From positions 431,882 through 495,881 of the forward strand of contig CAUJNA010003013.1 in assembly GCA_963377175.1 (NCBI GenBank): a DNA stretch of 64,000 nucleotides, given 5' to 3'. Below are positions 41,420 to 50,860 of this stretch, in pieces; positions within the stretch are counted from its first letter, which is position 1, and each line of letters starts with the position of its first letter. The DNA comes from Effrenium voratum (taxonomy: Eukaryota > Sar > Dinophyceae > Suessiales > Symbiodiniaceae). Under the pieces are notes generated by a model. It was not told the DNA's origin. It was given only the letters and a program-made list of their open reading frames with translations, and did no database searches. The position numbers and the translations under genes are program-made.

Positions 41420-42857
41420 CTCTTCGTGGGTCAGCGTGTCCTGTCGGTGACCCACGCCACGCTCAGCAGCCGGCCAAGACCAAGTTCACGCACTCGCGCT
41501 GCGGTCTCTTCCTTCGCTTTGACAAGACCACTCGCCGAGCCGGAAGAGGTTGAAGGCGAGGCAACTCTTCCGGACGCTGCTGCGTCGAGCGGCCTGCTTG
41601 AAGGACGGGGTCGTCGACGTCCGCGTGGCGGTTGCAGAGGCTTGCAGAGATGGCTTCCAGATTCTCACGGCGCATCAGCCTGGAAAGGCGCCCGGCAAAG
41701 TCTCGTCCGCAGACGTGTTGGCGCGGGGCAAGCTTGCCCAGGCCGCGGAGCGCGTGCCGCGCCAAATCGCGCTCGATCTCTGCAACTTGGCCAAGCAGCT
41801 TGGCCAATAGAACGCAGAGGTGAGCTTTGTTGACTTACGCTTCCAGCAGCAGAGGCTTCGCTGCCTGCCCGGCCACGCTCGTGTGTTTGAGCACGGTGTC
41901 TTCGTTCGTGACTTCTGAGAACGCGAGGAAGTTTTACAAGCGACGATGTTTGGGAGAGGCCTTTCTGCACGATCACCGACGTGGCCAGTCTCCTCCGCGC
42001 TGACACGGGCGACTGGCGCTACATGGGATGCGCGCCGAGCTTTCGCGGGGCTTGCGACCAGCACGCCGCTGCTGAGTGGCGACCTTGCTACAGCTTGGAA
42101 GTCTCGGTGCGTGGCCACACGGCGGCCGTGGAGATGAAGCTGTTCACACGCTCTGCCAATGATCTCTTGACAGCTGCCTTGGCGGCTCAGCCGGGCAGTT
42201 GTCTTGAGAGCATAGAAGCCGCACTGCGCGAAATCCGGCGGCGACAATGGCGCTTGCGCTTTCTGATATCTTACGGCGGACTTGCCGCCGCGCGTCCGTC
42301 CCGCAACTATCTGCAGGTCGTGCGCGCGCAAGAGCAGCCCTCAAGCTTCGCGGGCTCTCCGAAGCCTCTTGCGCGCCTCGGATTCGATGTCATGCCAGTA
42401 CTGCCCAAGTCTTCGTTTTGTCAGCTTGGACGACGCGGGCCAGGCCGAAGCCACTTGCAGCTTCGCAGAGATGCTGGTGCGCGTGACGGACGCGGAGCCA
42501 TCGCAGGCCACCAACGAGCTGGAGCGGAGTTCGCATTTCCCGTTCTTTGTCGATGCGCCATCGATGAGTCTGCGCAGGCGCAGTTCATGCGGGTCCTGAG
42601 TGTCAAGGATGGCCTGCCGGCGGCGCGACTGCGACCGGGCACGCTTCTCCGCGCGGTCGCATCGACGACGCAGGCGACGCCGGCGACGCCGCCGTTCTGC
42701 ACTGGCAGGCGGTCTTTCACTTCCCGGCCAGGGAGGAGGACGCGGCGCATTTTGCGCAAAGACGGCTATGGCAGCTCGACATCAGCGGAACTCCCGATGC
42801 GGCTAAGAGGCGCGCGAGCCAAGACGGCGCGGCAACGACGCCGCTGTCAAATCGTGA
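41420..42857 (+). pseudogene. GC-rich coding-like sequence broken across frames
   Basis: Protein-like patches follow one another on the plus strand in changing frames. First is H-A-T-L-S-S, then K-F-T-H-S-R-C-G-L-F-L-R-F-D-K (about 41,480-41,524). Then F-R-T-L-L-R-R-A-A-C-L-K-D to C-N-L-A-K-Q-L-G-Q (41,550-41,810). Then a segment from D-V-W-E-R-P-F-C (41,942) through W-R-Y-M-G-C-A-P and L-E-V-S-V-R-G-H-T to K-L-F-T-R-S-A-N-D-L-L. Later patches lie near 42,375-42,585 and 42,660-42,855. The W-R-Y..C......C, Y-S-L-x-V, K-L-F, A-x-x-L-L pattern recalls the C-terminal OB fold of replication protein A large subunit, but this is a weak visual match. It could be a decayed gene, a spliced gene or one with assembly indels. 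GC bias opens many frames, so caution is needed. Confidence 0.4.
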
Positions 42858-43474
42858 CGCTGCCTGACCTTTGTCGCGCGCTGGCTCAAGCCGCGCCTAC
42901 GAGCATACTCGAGCCTCAGAGCGCGACAGCCCGCGGCGGCGAGATCCAGAGCGCGACAGCCACGAGAACAGAGGGAGAGGGCGCGCTCCTGAGCTGAGGT
43001 GTTGTCGCTTGGCAAGAACATATACGAATGGCTGAGGACGCGAGACATGCTGAGAAGTATTGCTTTGGAACTCAAGCTGGTGACAGACTCAGGCGATTTT
43101 TTGGATCTCAAGATGTCAGGCTGCTGTAGCCAAGCTGTTGTTCTCTTTGGCTCAGGCGGGTGAGTGAGGGGTTGAAGGCTTGAAGGCTTAGGGGTGTAGG
43201 AGGCGCGTGAGGGTTGTAGGATGCCTTTTCCGCTGCCGTTTATAGGTCTTAGCGCAACCTTGAGCTGGCTACATACACACTCACCATCACGCTCACACAC
43301 ACACACACACAATAGCAGCTGAGTAGGCTTAGGGCACGAGCGGGGCCTCCGGCCTCGCAGCTAGCAATGGCTGATAAGCTTTACTGCTTCCAGGGCCGCA
43401 GCTGGATCAGCTGAAGCCCCGTGCGCCGAGCTAGCCTAGCGAGCCGAGCCTGCCTGGCGCGCACGCACGCTCAG
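42858..43474. other. GC-rich spacer with short (CA)n, no gene recognised
   Basis: Contains a GAGCGCGACAGCC duplication near 42,918 and 42,950, GCTTGAAGGCTTGAAGGCTT-like repeats near 43,175, and a CA run at about 43,289-43,310. The long frame at 41,981-42,997 overruns into this part but loses protein-like composition. Confidence 0.45.
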
Positions 43475-43735
43475 GAAGGCAACTTGCGGCGCTCCACTCT
43501 GGCCAGCGGGAGTACGAGCGCGCCGGCGTCTGCGAGACTTGCTGGGATGCCTTGGCGGCGGACGGCGCCCCGGCAGAACAGCGCGATAATGTGAATGATC
43601 GCGGCGTTGCGACAAGCCGACAGTGGATCATGCTGAGCAAGGCGCGTGTTGCCGTTCTCATCAGCGAGGCGGACGCTCGCGGAGCATGGGGTTTGCTTGT
43701 TGGGACTGCGCAGCTGCCAGCGCCTAGGCCCTGAG
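43475..43735 (+). CDS. Candidate terminal exon, no family recognised
   Basis: A possible exon after a GCACGCTCAG acceptor-like site, open in one frame to a TGA at 43,733-43,735. The product is protein-like for about 86 residues and includes R-E-Y-E-R-A-G-V-C-E-T-C-W-D-A-L, then R-D-N-V-N-D-R-G-V-A-T-S-R-Q-W-I-M-L-S-K-A-R-V-A-V-L. It shows balanced hydrophobic and charged residues, unlike the repeat-derived frames nearby. No partner exon could be placed and a stop lies about 60 bases upstream in the same frame (near 43,432), so if real it is spliced. It sits just before stray copies of the 41-kb array motif. The call rests on composition alone. Confidence 0.3.
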
Positions 43736-43739
43736 GCGA

Positions 43740-43890
43740 AGACCGCGTGTGCCGGCTCAGGCCGCGGTCTCGCGCGCCGTTCGTGGAGCTGCCTCCGCGC
43801 GTGCGGGCTCAGGCCGCACGGGCCTCATGCGTTCACAAGCAAGCCGTGAGTAGCCGCGTGTAGCAAAAGGGCGGCTGGAAGGTAGTGTGG
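43740..43890 (+). repeat. Stray GTGCCGGCTCAGGCCGC copies
   Basis: Two to three units related to the 40,886-41,232 array, here GC-richer and without the AAAAATTGGCTTGGGCTC part. Together the two arrays bracket the GC-rich coding-like region. Confidence 0.6.
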
Positions 43891-43899
43891 GCTGACTAT

Positions 43900-44400
43900 A
43901 AAAGAGAGCGAGAGAGAGAGAGAGAGAGAGACAGAGACAGATAGATCAGAAAGATAAGAAAGGTACATGGACAGACAAGTAGGTAGATAGATAGATAGAT
44001 AGATAGATTAGATAGATAGCTAGATAGATAGATAGGGAGAGAAAGATAGAGATAGATACATAGGTAGAGATAGATGGATAGATGGAAAAAAAGAACGGCT
44101 CAAAATCAGCAATAGAAAGAAACAAAAGAAAGAAAAGAACGAAAACAAAGAAAGAAACAAGGAACGGAGGAAGGAAGGCAGGACAGAAAGACAGAAAGAA
44201 AGAGAAAGAAAGAAAGAAAGAAAGAAAGAAATAAAGAAAGAGAGAATGACGAAGAAGACAAAATGAAACCGTGAAAAGGAAGAATAAGAGGAAAAAGGGT
44301 CAAGAAAGGGAAGAGAAAAATAACTATAGTTTTTATATTTTTGAAACTTCCGCCCACCGGCTTCGCCGTCTCTACTGGTGAAATAGGTTCTATGAGGCAT
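43900..44400 (+). repeat. GA, GATA and GAAA tracts with conserved tail
   Basis: A GA run is at 43,902-43,930, GATA repeats at about 43,983-44,035 and irregular GAAA/GAAG purine sequence to about 44,325. Then TTTTTGAAACTTCCGC and a CCGGCTTCGCCG hairpin follow near 44,337-44,370. A second purine tract followed by the same TTTGAAACTTCCGC and CGGC hairpin block is at 58,722-58,865, so tail and tract seem to belong to one dispersed repeat. Confidence 0.8.
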
Positions 44401-45480
44401 TCAGGGAAAGTTCACTGCTACATCAGAGAAATGCTGGCATGTACGTTTAGGTCTTGTGAACTGAAAAGGCGGCCTCCCCCATCACTGACAGGAAATGTAT
44501 ACGACAACCAAGTCTGAGATTCAGTCTTGGCAATACTAGGGTCGAATTGCCAATAGTAGGGGACAATCCCGTTCTCATTGCAAAGTAGGACATCTAAACT
44601 TAATCAAAGAAACAGCGCGGTAAATGTACAACGCAAAGCGGCGCAGGACGCAAAACGAAAAACAAGTCAGCAACTAAGCCACACACGTGCATGATTCCTT
44701 TGTTCAGAACGAGTAAGTTGAAATTTGAGACAGAACCTTGGCAGGCCAAAACAAATACCAAACATGTCAGCAACCATGTCCTAAATGAAGACTAGAAAGC
44801 AATTCAGGAAGTGCAACATTCCCAAACAAAAGCCTTACACTTTCACTCAAGAACAGACATTAAAGCAATCGCGCGCACAACAAAATCAAATCCCGAATGG
44901 AAAATCCGAGCAAACCCTAAGTAAGTGCAACGCTTCAAAAGAGAACCTCAGGAATCCTAAAACCCAAACACACAACCAAATAACATGTCAGCAGCCACGT
45001 CCCACGCGGAAACTATTCAAACAACCTGCAATAGGTGCAGAATTCCCAAGAACAACACTGATAATTGCAATTCAAGCAACGTACCCAAAGCTTCCAAGCA
45101 CATGTTCAGGACAGCTTGGGTTGCTGACATGGTTTTGTTTTTTGCGTTTTGATTGAATTTCTGCGCTTCTTGTCTGTCTCTTACTCGACCGCCAAGGGCG
45201 TTACCCATTTACTTGCGCGGCAGGCTCTCCATCGCTTTATCAGTAATTTAGCATTTCGCTGCGTGCTTGCGACGAGCGCGCGCGCAGCGCAAGCTGGTGC
45301 AAAGATCTTGATTACGTAACTTCTTCCATTTACACAAACATTTAGGTTTCTGAAACTAACGAGTTTTTTCGGCGTGTTGATTTAAAACAGCTAAATCAAT
45401 AGCATTTCAAGTTTGTTGGTTGGAGCCAACAATGGACGCCCGGGGAAGGGTGGCGCAACCTCTGATAATCCGAGATCTAC
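44401..45480. repeat. Diverged relatives of the TCAGCAACTATGTC array
   Basis: Low-complexity A-rich sequence with GTCAGCAACCATGTCCTAAA near 44,766, GCAACATTCCCAAACAAA near 44,813, GTCAGCAGCCACGTCCCACG near 44,987 and CAGAATTCCCAAGAACA near 45,040. These resemble the palindromic array inside the 7.9-kb element but are strongly diverged. From about 45,150 to 45,480 the sequence is low copy. Confidence 0.5.
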
Positions 45481-45492
45481 TCCGGCTTCAGG

Positions 45493-46578
45493 GTGCCCCG
45501 CTGTATACCTATATTTCTGTGTGACTTATCCCGATACGAAATTCCGACCTCGGATTGCTTGGCAACCACAGGACCATCCATGTTTACTGAATCCAAGAAG
45601 TACATTGGACCGAGATTGCCAACACGCACCATTGTCCAAGGACATGGCCGAGACAAGGAGATCGTCGTTCTCCATATCGAGCAGAGTGATGAGTTTCGTG
45701 GCATGATCCCGAAATCATCCAACAAGTCACTCCACGAGTATGACGACCGCCACATAACGAGGGCAGATCTCCCATTCGCTACCATTGGAGTTTTCCACAT
45801 CCATCCTTCAATTAGCCATGGAGCAGCAAGGGAAGATCTTCAACATGAAACCATGCCGCTCGTGACTTTGTACCGATGCGATGCGATCACCGGAGACGCC
45901 AACAAATCAGCGAACACCTACAGCAAACTCCAGCATGTCTTCAATCCGGCCAACGGTCTCGTGAACATCCTCATGAGAGCATATCAGAGAGTGTGGAATG
46001 AAACGAAAGATTTGCCACTCGTGGACAGAATGGAGTATGCAATGGAGACTTCGTACACCCTAAAATCCATTGTCCGTCATCACCTGTACATGAAGTGTGG
46101 ATCAGGATATGATCGAACATTCCCAGATGTGATGATGACTTTCGTATTTGGATGGGGCAAAACGAACATCCAGCAGGCTTTCCGGAAGGACGAGATGAAC
46201 GGCATGGATGATGAACAACTGGAATTCATGCGGAACCATCCAACCAAGGCCATATTCGATTACCAGGTCTCATCCGCAGAGCGCTTTAAGCACGTGAACA
46301 ATGACATGTTCATGAATGGCTCGCAGGACTCCGACTCTCACAGTCCTCTCATGGTTTACATCCGCAGCAAATCTGCAACCAGGCAACGCAGCTCTGAGAG
46401 ATACCAGGAGTACATCAAGAAGAAACAAGCCTGGACCCCGCAGGAGTACAAGGACTACAACAAGCAGTGGGGACATCAGAAGCAGTGGAAGGACTATAGC
46501 AACTCGACCTGGAATGATTATGGAGACTATGGCAGTCAATCCGACAGCAGCCGCCGATGGTATCGTCGATCCGACTGA
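45493..46578 (+). CDS. Uncharacterised protein, best intact ORF of the window
   Basis: An open frame of 361 codons ending in TGA at 46,576-46,578. The frame is open from 45,469. It has no ATG until 45,580, which would give 332 residues, so either the protein starts there or a spliced exon begins near 45,491 after GGCTTCAG. Composition is that of a soluble protein: H-I-E-Q-S-D-E-F-R-G-M-I-P, then I-G-V-F-H-I-H-P-S and a mostly helical middle with F-V-F-G-W-G-K-T. After about residue 296 it becomes a low-complexity tail rich in Gln, Lys, Tyr, Trp, Asp and Ser (W-K-D-Y, W-N-D-Y-G-D-Y-G). No catalytic motif or membrane segment is evident, and I do not recognise the family. It lacks introns over 1.08 kb, so it may be a retrocopy or part of a mobile element. 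Neighbouring sequence gives no functional hint. Confidence 0.7.
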   Translation: MPRCIPIFLCDLSRYEIPTSDCLATTGPSMFTESKKYIGPRLPTRTIVQGHGRDKEIVVLHIEQSDEFRGMIPKSSNKSLHEYDDRHITRADLPFATIGVFHIHPSISHGAAREDLQHETMPLVTLYRCDAITGDANKSANTYSKLQHVFNPANGLVNILMRAYQRVWNETKDLPLVDRMEYAMETSYTLKSIVRHHLYMKCGSGYDRTFPDVMMTFVFGWGKTNIQQAFRKDEMNGMDDEQLEFMRNHPTKAIFDYQVSSAERFKHVNNDMFMNGSQDSDSHSPLMVYIRSKSATRQRSSERYQEYIKKKQAWTPQEYKDYNKQWGHQKQWKDYSNSTWNDYGDYGSQSDSSRRWYRRSD

Positions 46579-47200
46579 CCATGAAGATTCATACGTTCAG
46601 CGCCACGAACTCAGTTCAGATGATTGATCCTCGCCGTCTACAGGACTATACCATGAGTGAGAGATCAATAGTTTCACAATCGTCCCGCGTGTACATAGCG
46701 TTGTACATCACCCTTTGATACATCTAGGTATCTCAAAAAGAAGCAGTACATAGTGTTTTCCATTTCGAAAGCCAAGACATTTCATCCGAGCAGAAAAGAG
46801 GATGAATCCGGCATTTTTAATACACATGGCTACGGCATACATCAAGGCTACGGCCAAAGGCCATGAAGCCAATAGTATTTCATACTTAGTGCTGGAGATC
46901 AAGAGAAATTTGTGTCTGTTTTGTGTTTGGTTCTCAGACCAATTGATCTCCCGCAACATTTGGCTCAAGGCCCCTTTTGTATATCATTGCATCATTCATG
47001 ATCGCGTGAAGTAAAAAAACCTTAGCAGGCCGCTTACAGGATTATCCACAAGACAATCCACCAGGGACAATCCATCCTCCAATCATCCACAGATTCTCTC
47101 CGGAATACATCCAGGGACCAACACAACGACCTCTACTACCACAGGTACCAGTTCCCTTCGGGGATAGGCACCTGGGCAGTGGGCCTCACCCCACCCCCCC
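46579..47200. other. Downstream of the 361-codon ORF, no gene recognised
   Basis: Probable 3' untranslated or intergenic sequence. It contains GGCTACGGCATACATCAAGG near 46,829 and CATTTGGCTCAAG at 46,957-46,969, which resembles the end of the dinoflagellate spliced leader but lacks its 5' half. Repeats of ACAATCCA type lie near 47,050-47,080. Confidence 0.5.
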
Positions 47201-47204
47201 GAAA

Positions 47205-47495
47205 CAGCAAGTCGATCGCAAGTCAAGCCGACAATTCCGTGATCCATACGAAGACAGAGAAGGAATCAGCGAGACATCAAGTCAATCGCAAACCAATGCG
47301 ACAATTGTGTGATCCATAGGACAAGTGACAAGGATGGTGAATGATGATGATGTGCTTCGGGATCAGATGCTTGGGCACATGAACATAACGCACACATGCC
47401 CCCCACCCCCACCACCCCGCCAACACATCAAGTCGATCACAAGTCAAGCCGACAATTTTGTGATCCATACGAGGACAGAGAAGGAATCATCCAGA
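47205..47495 (+). repeat. Three-copy repeat (AAGTCGATCGCAAGTCAAGC)
   Basis: Copies begin near 47,210, 47,279 and 47,430. Each has a CAAGTCGATCGCAAGTCAAG-like start and CGACAATTCCGTGATCCATA; the first and third also share the ACGAAGACAGAGAAGGAATC end. The copies are separated by unrelated sequence, including a GATGATGATG stretch and a C-rich run. Confidence 0.8.
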
Positions 47496-47599
47496 TTTGT
47501 GTGGTTTTTGTGGTCGGTACCCCCTCCGTAAGCAAAAACATGTTATGTTTTCATTGGTGAACATATTTTGAACACACGGTTAAGGTTAAGGCACACTTC

Positions 47600-47850
47600 T
47601 TGTACTGCAACTTCCTGCGGCCTCAAGTTTGCAGGCCAAAGGGTTGAGGGGAAATTGGTGACGGAGATAGTCTTGTGGGTTGACAGGTTTTGAGCATAAA
47701 AGGAGGGAGAACCTCTAGACTACGGTGTCCTGCGGTCTCAAAATTTGCAGGCCAACTAGCTGACAGATAAAATATCGGCCAGCGTATTTTGAACAGTTAT
47801 TGTCAAGGGAAATGTCTGGAGCACAATTTCCTGCGGCCTCAATTTTTTGC
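47600..47850 (+). repeat. Three-copy repeat (TTCCTGCGGCCTCAA)
   Basis: CAACTTCCTGCGGCCTCAAG near 47,610, GTGTCCTGCGGTCTCAAAAT near 47,727 and CAATTTCCTGCGGCCTCAAT near 47,825 give a period of about 105-118 bp. The first two copies continue with TTTGCAGGCCAA. CTGCGGCCTC is also the start of composite module A at 2,009 and 17,550. Confidence 0.7.
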
Positions 47851-48779
47851 CTCAGAGCCCGTCAGCCACCCTAAGGCTGCGCCTTTCAGTTTGCAAAAAC
47901 TACACCATGGAGCATGGGGGAAACAACCGAAGTCTCTACGGAGGTTCTCATGCTCATATCTGTTTTGGGCTGTTGCGAAGAAACTTTCAAACGCCACGGC
48001 TCATCCACAGCACAGGTTGTGAACTTAAACACGTTGGAAGGGAAGAAGTTTACAAAAGAAGGTCCAGGCCGCCACTAACGGCGCAAAGGAGTTCACAACC
48101 CTGGCAAACGCCCAATCAGGATTTCTGGGCGTGAACCAACTGCGGAATTGGTTCCGGTTCAATGAAGACTCCATGCGATTTCACTGCGTGTTATTTTCAT
48201 AACTATAAACTAGTGCAATTTTTACGCGCGTTTGATTTATGTGTTCTTTTTTTTGTGCATTTACAGTGCGTTGAGAATGAGTAGATACTTCACTGAAAGC
48301 AAACACAGGACGCTCATTGAAAACCCGTAGAACATTCACAAAACGTTCATGGACACTTCCTATTAACGTCAACATATCTTCAGAGACTTTGGCTAACTGT
48401 ACGGCAGCATCAAAACCACGTGGATTTGCGCTATTCCCTTTCTTTTACTTGTGCCTTTGGTTGATGTTTGGTACTTGGACCATGGACCAAGCCCTGCAGC
48501 CCTCCTGCCTAGCATTGCCGTGAGAAGTTTCTCTCCTGCGTATGCTCCTTCATTTCCCTTTTGTTCCCCAAATAGTGTTTGCACTAAGCGGTTCTTATGG
48601 TAAGTCCGGGTTAGATCGAGGTTCGCGCTCAAGGTTCGCGCCCCAAGTGCTGTTCCTGCGCGTAAAGAGTTGTCATTGTCTTCGGTGCAACGGTCCGCAT
48701 TTATTTTTGCTGGCAGGGGCCACAGTTGGGAGGTTCGCTATGTTTTTGGTTTTTTGAGGAAGCCTTGCGCCAAACTTTT
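47851..48779. other. Low-copy sequence, no gene recognised
   Basis: Frames are below 100 codons and overlapping. A GGTTCGCGCTCAAGGTTCGC duplication lies near 48,620. Nothing else stands out. Confidence 0.5.
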
Positions 48780-49250
48780 TTGTTTAAAAACATGTTTGGT
48801 GGCAGGGGCGTGACATGGCGTGACGCACGGAGGTTTGCGCTGCGACGCGGGGTGTGTTATTTGAGGAAGCGAGGAAGCCTCACGCCAAACACTTTTTGCG
48901 TTTTTTGGTGGCAGGGCCGCCGCGCGGTGATATCTTCTTGTCGGGTCAGGCTACGACGCTTGGACAATCGGAGCTCTAAAGCCCTGGCAGTTGTCGAAAA
49001 AGTTGTCCTGCGTGCGACAGCTTTGCGTGAAACGTACCAAACCTGCGGTCTCGCTGTGGCGCCGCGCCGATCTTCGGATTTGTGTGTTGCCACAGAATTC
49101 CATTGTCCGTGAGACTGCCGTGCGTTGTGTTCGTGGCGGGCGCGGTGTGTTTTGCGCTGATGCTTTGTAGGGTGCGTGGCAGGCGCAGCGTTTTCATAAA
49201 CAAAAACAGGGTCTGGGAATTTCGTGGCAGGCGCAGCGTCTCGTCTCACT
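48780..49250 (+). repeat. Dispersed GGTGGCAGGGGCGTGAC / GTGGCAGGCGCAG repeats
   Basis: GGTGGCAGGG occurs near 48,799 and 48,907, and GTGGCAGGCGCAGCG near 49,166 and 49,223. The same motif is central to the 57.9-58.7 kb array, so this looks like a scattered relative. Confidence 0.6.
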
Positions 49251-49279
49251 CATCTGCAAGCGTTGCGAGACGAAAGTGG

Positions 49280-49625
49280 ACCCTTTGCGGAGATCGTGCG
49301 TGTCGAAGCGCTCTCGCTGTGGCGCCGTGCGAATGTGGCTTGTGACCCTCGGCGGAGATGCGCGTGTTGACGCGCTCTCGCTGTGGCGTCGTGCGAACTT
49401 GTATTGCTCGCGGTGAACTCTTTACATAGATCCTGTGTGCCGAAGAGCTCTCGCTGTGGCACCGTGCGAAGTTGTCTTGAGCTCGGCGAACCTTCTGCGG
49501 AGATCCTGCTTGTCGAAGCGCTCTCGCTGCGGCGCCGTACGAATGCGTCTTGCTCTCGGCCACCCTCTGTGGAGATCCTGCGTGTCGAAGCGCTCTCGTT
49601 GTGGCGCCGTTCGGTTTTTTCTGTT
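49280..49625. repeat. ~72-bp tandem array, five copies
   Basis: The unit has GAGATCCTGCGTGTCGAAGC then GCTCTCGCTGTGGCGCCGTG. The anchor GCTCTCGCTGTGGC (or variant) begins at about 49,311, 49,373, 49,447, 49,520 and 49,592, and a sixth diverged relative lies near 49,051. The common spacing is close to 24 codons, so both strands read through it (a minus-strand frame repeats A-R-A-L-R-H-A-G-S-P-Q). There is no start context or other domain, so I treat it as a non-coding array. Confidence 0.85.
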
Positions 49626-49724
49626 TTGTTTGCTTGCGAGTCGGTGTTTGGAAGTTGTCGCTTGGTTCGCTCATTTGCTTTCACGATCGCACGTTGTCTC
49701 GGGTTCCACCTGCCTGGTCCGCGG

Positions 49725-49975
49725 CAGCTCCGGCTTGAAAATCGGAACTTTTAAGTACGAAAGTAGCGCGCGAAGAGCAAACCCAGAGTTCCGGCTGCAA
49801 CATCGCAACTTCTAAGCGCAAAAGTAGCACGCGCATTGCGCTTCTGCAGCTTCGGCGCGAAATTCGCAAGTTTCGGTGCAAAAAGAAGTGTGCGAAGCGC
49901 GCTCCCGCAGCTCCGGCTGACAAATTGCAAGTTTTAAGTGCCAAAGTAGTATGCGCATGCACTTTCAGCCCCACA
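49725..49975. repeat. 62-bp tandem array, four copies
   Basis: The unit is GCAGCTCCGGCTTGAAAATC then GGAACTTTTAAGTACGAAAG and TAGCGCGCG. Copies start near 49,725, 49,787, 49,849 and 49,910. Two more copies of the same unit lie at 50,749-50,860. Confidence 0.88.
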
Positions 49976-50604
49976 CGCTAGCAACACTCCTTGGGAAAGG
50001 CTTGAATCACGCGCATTGCATTTGCAGCAAGCGAAGCTTTCGATCAGTGAAGGCCAATTGCGACAACACACGAGACAGGCTAGCCTGAAACTTGTTCCTT
50101 TGCTAAATGACTCGGGAAAATTGCTCCCCTAAAGCTCGTCTCTTTGCTATTCTCTTTGCCAAATGCTCCCCTACGACCCAAGCCCTGGCCAGCTTTCCTG
50201 GGTTTGCCCGAAAATCCGCAGAAAACAAGCCAAAACCCAGAAAACAACTTGAGTTTTACGGACCCCCCCCTTTCAAATAGGGTACTAATAGCGTACCAAT
50301 AGCATTAGGGCCCCAATCGACTTACCTAGACCCTGCGAGCTTTGCAACTCAGCCAGACTCCGCCAGACTCGGACGCTTTGATACCTTGTCTCCATTTTGA
50401 ACAGCTGATTGAACCACTCAAACTGTTCCCAGTGACTTGTACATTGCTGAAATCTTTGGGGATCAAAAAATTGTGATATGACCCAAAACTTGGCGGCTAT
50501 CCGACGATTTCAGTACCAGCCATCGCCGCATTGCAACAACCCGCCTGTAAAGACTTCGAGCGTTTGAAGCAGCGTGACAACCCCGCACAATCCTGCAGGA
50601 AAAT
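49976..50604. other. Low-copy sequence, no gene recognised
   Basis: Contains TTGCTCCCCTAAAGCTCGTC-like short repeats near 50,120-50,170 and a GACTCCGCCAGACTCGG duplication near 50,353. No gene is supportable. Confidence 0.5.
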
Positions 50605-50700
50605 ATTTCTGCTAATAGCTACCTAATAGCAGCTATTTGTACGCTAAAGCTATTAGCAGCTATTAGTAAGCTATTAGGAGGCTATTAGTAAGCTATTAGC
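50605..50700. repeat. TAAGCTATTAG short tandem repeats
   Basis: Repeated GCTATTAG and GCTATTAGTAAGCTATTAG, with an inverted CTAATAGC near the start, so the segment can fold back. It lies about 50 bp before two stray units of the 62-bp array. Confidence 0.8.
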
Positions 50701-50744
50701 GCACAGCCCTGCAAAGACCTCTTAGATGAAATGGGGAGGGGGTA

Positions 50745-50860
50745 GAGAGCTCCGGCTGCAAAATCGCAATGGTGAGCGAAGTACACCCCCGCAGCTCCGG
50801 CTACAAAATCACAAGTTTTAAGTACACAAGTAGTGCTCCGGCTCCGGCCAAAGTTGTACA
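50745..50860. repeat. Stray copies of the 62-bp unit
   Basis: GAGCTCCGGCTGCAAAATCG at about 50,747 and GCAGCTCCGGCTACAAAATC at about 50,790, followed by ACAAGTTTTAAGTACACAAG, match the unit at 49,725-49,975. Confidence 0.8.

Noticed and set aside
46957..46969. Possible dinoflagellate spliced-leader relic (CATTTGGCTCAAG)
   Set aside because: Only the 3' half resembles the leader, with one base missing, and no retroposed coding sequence follows. A chance match is likely.
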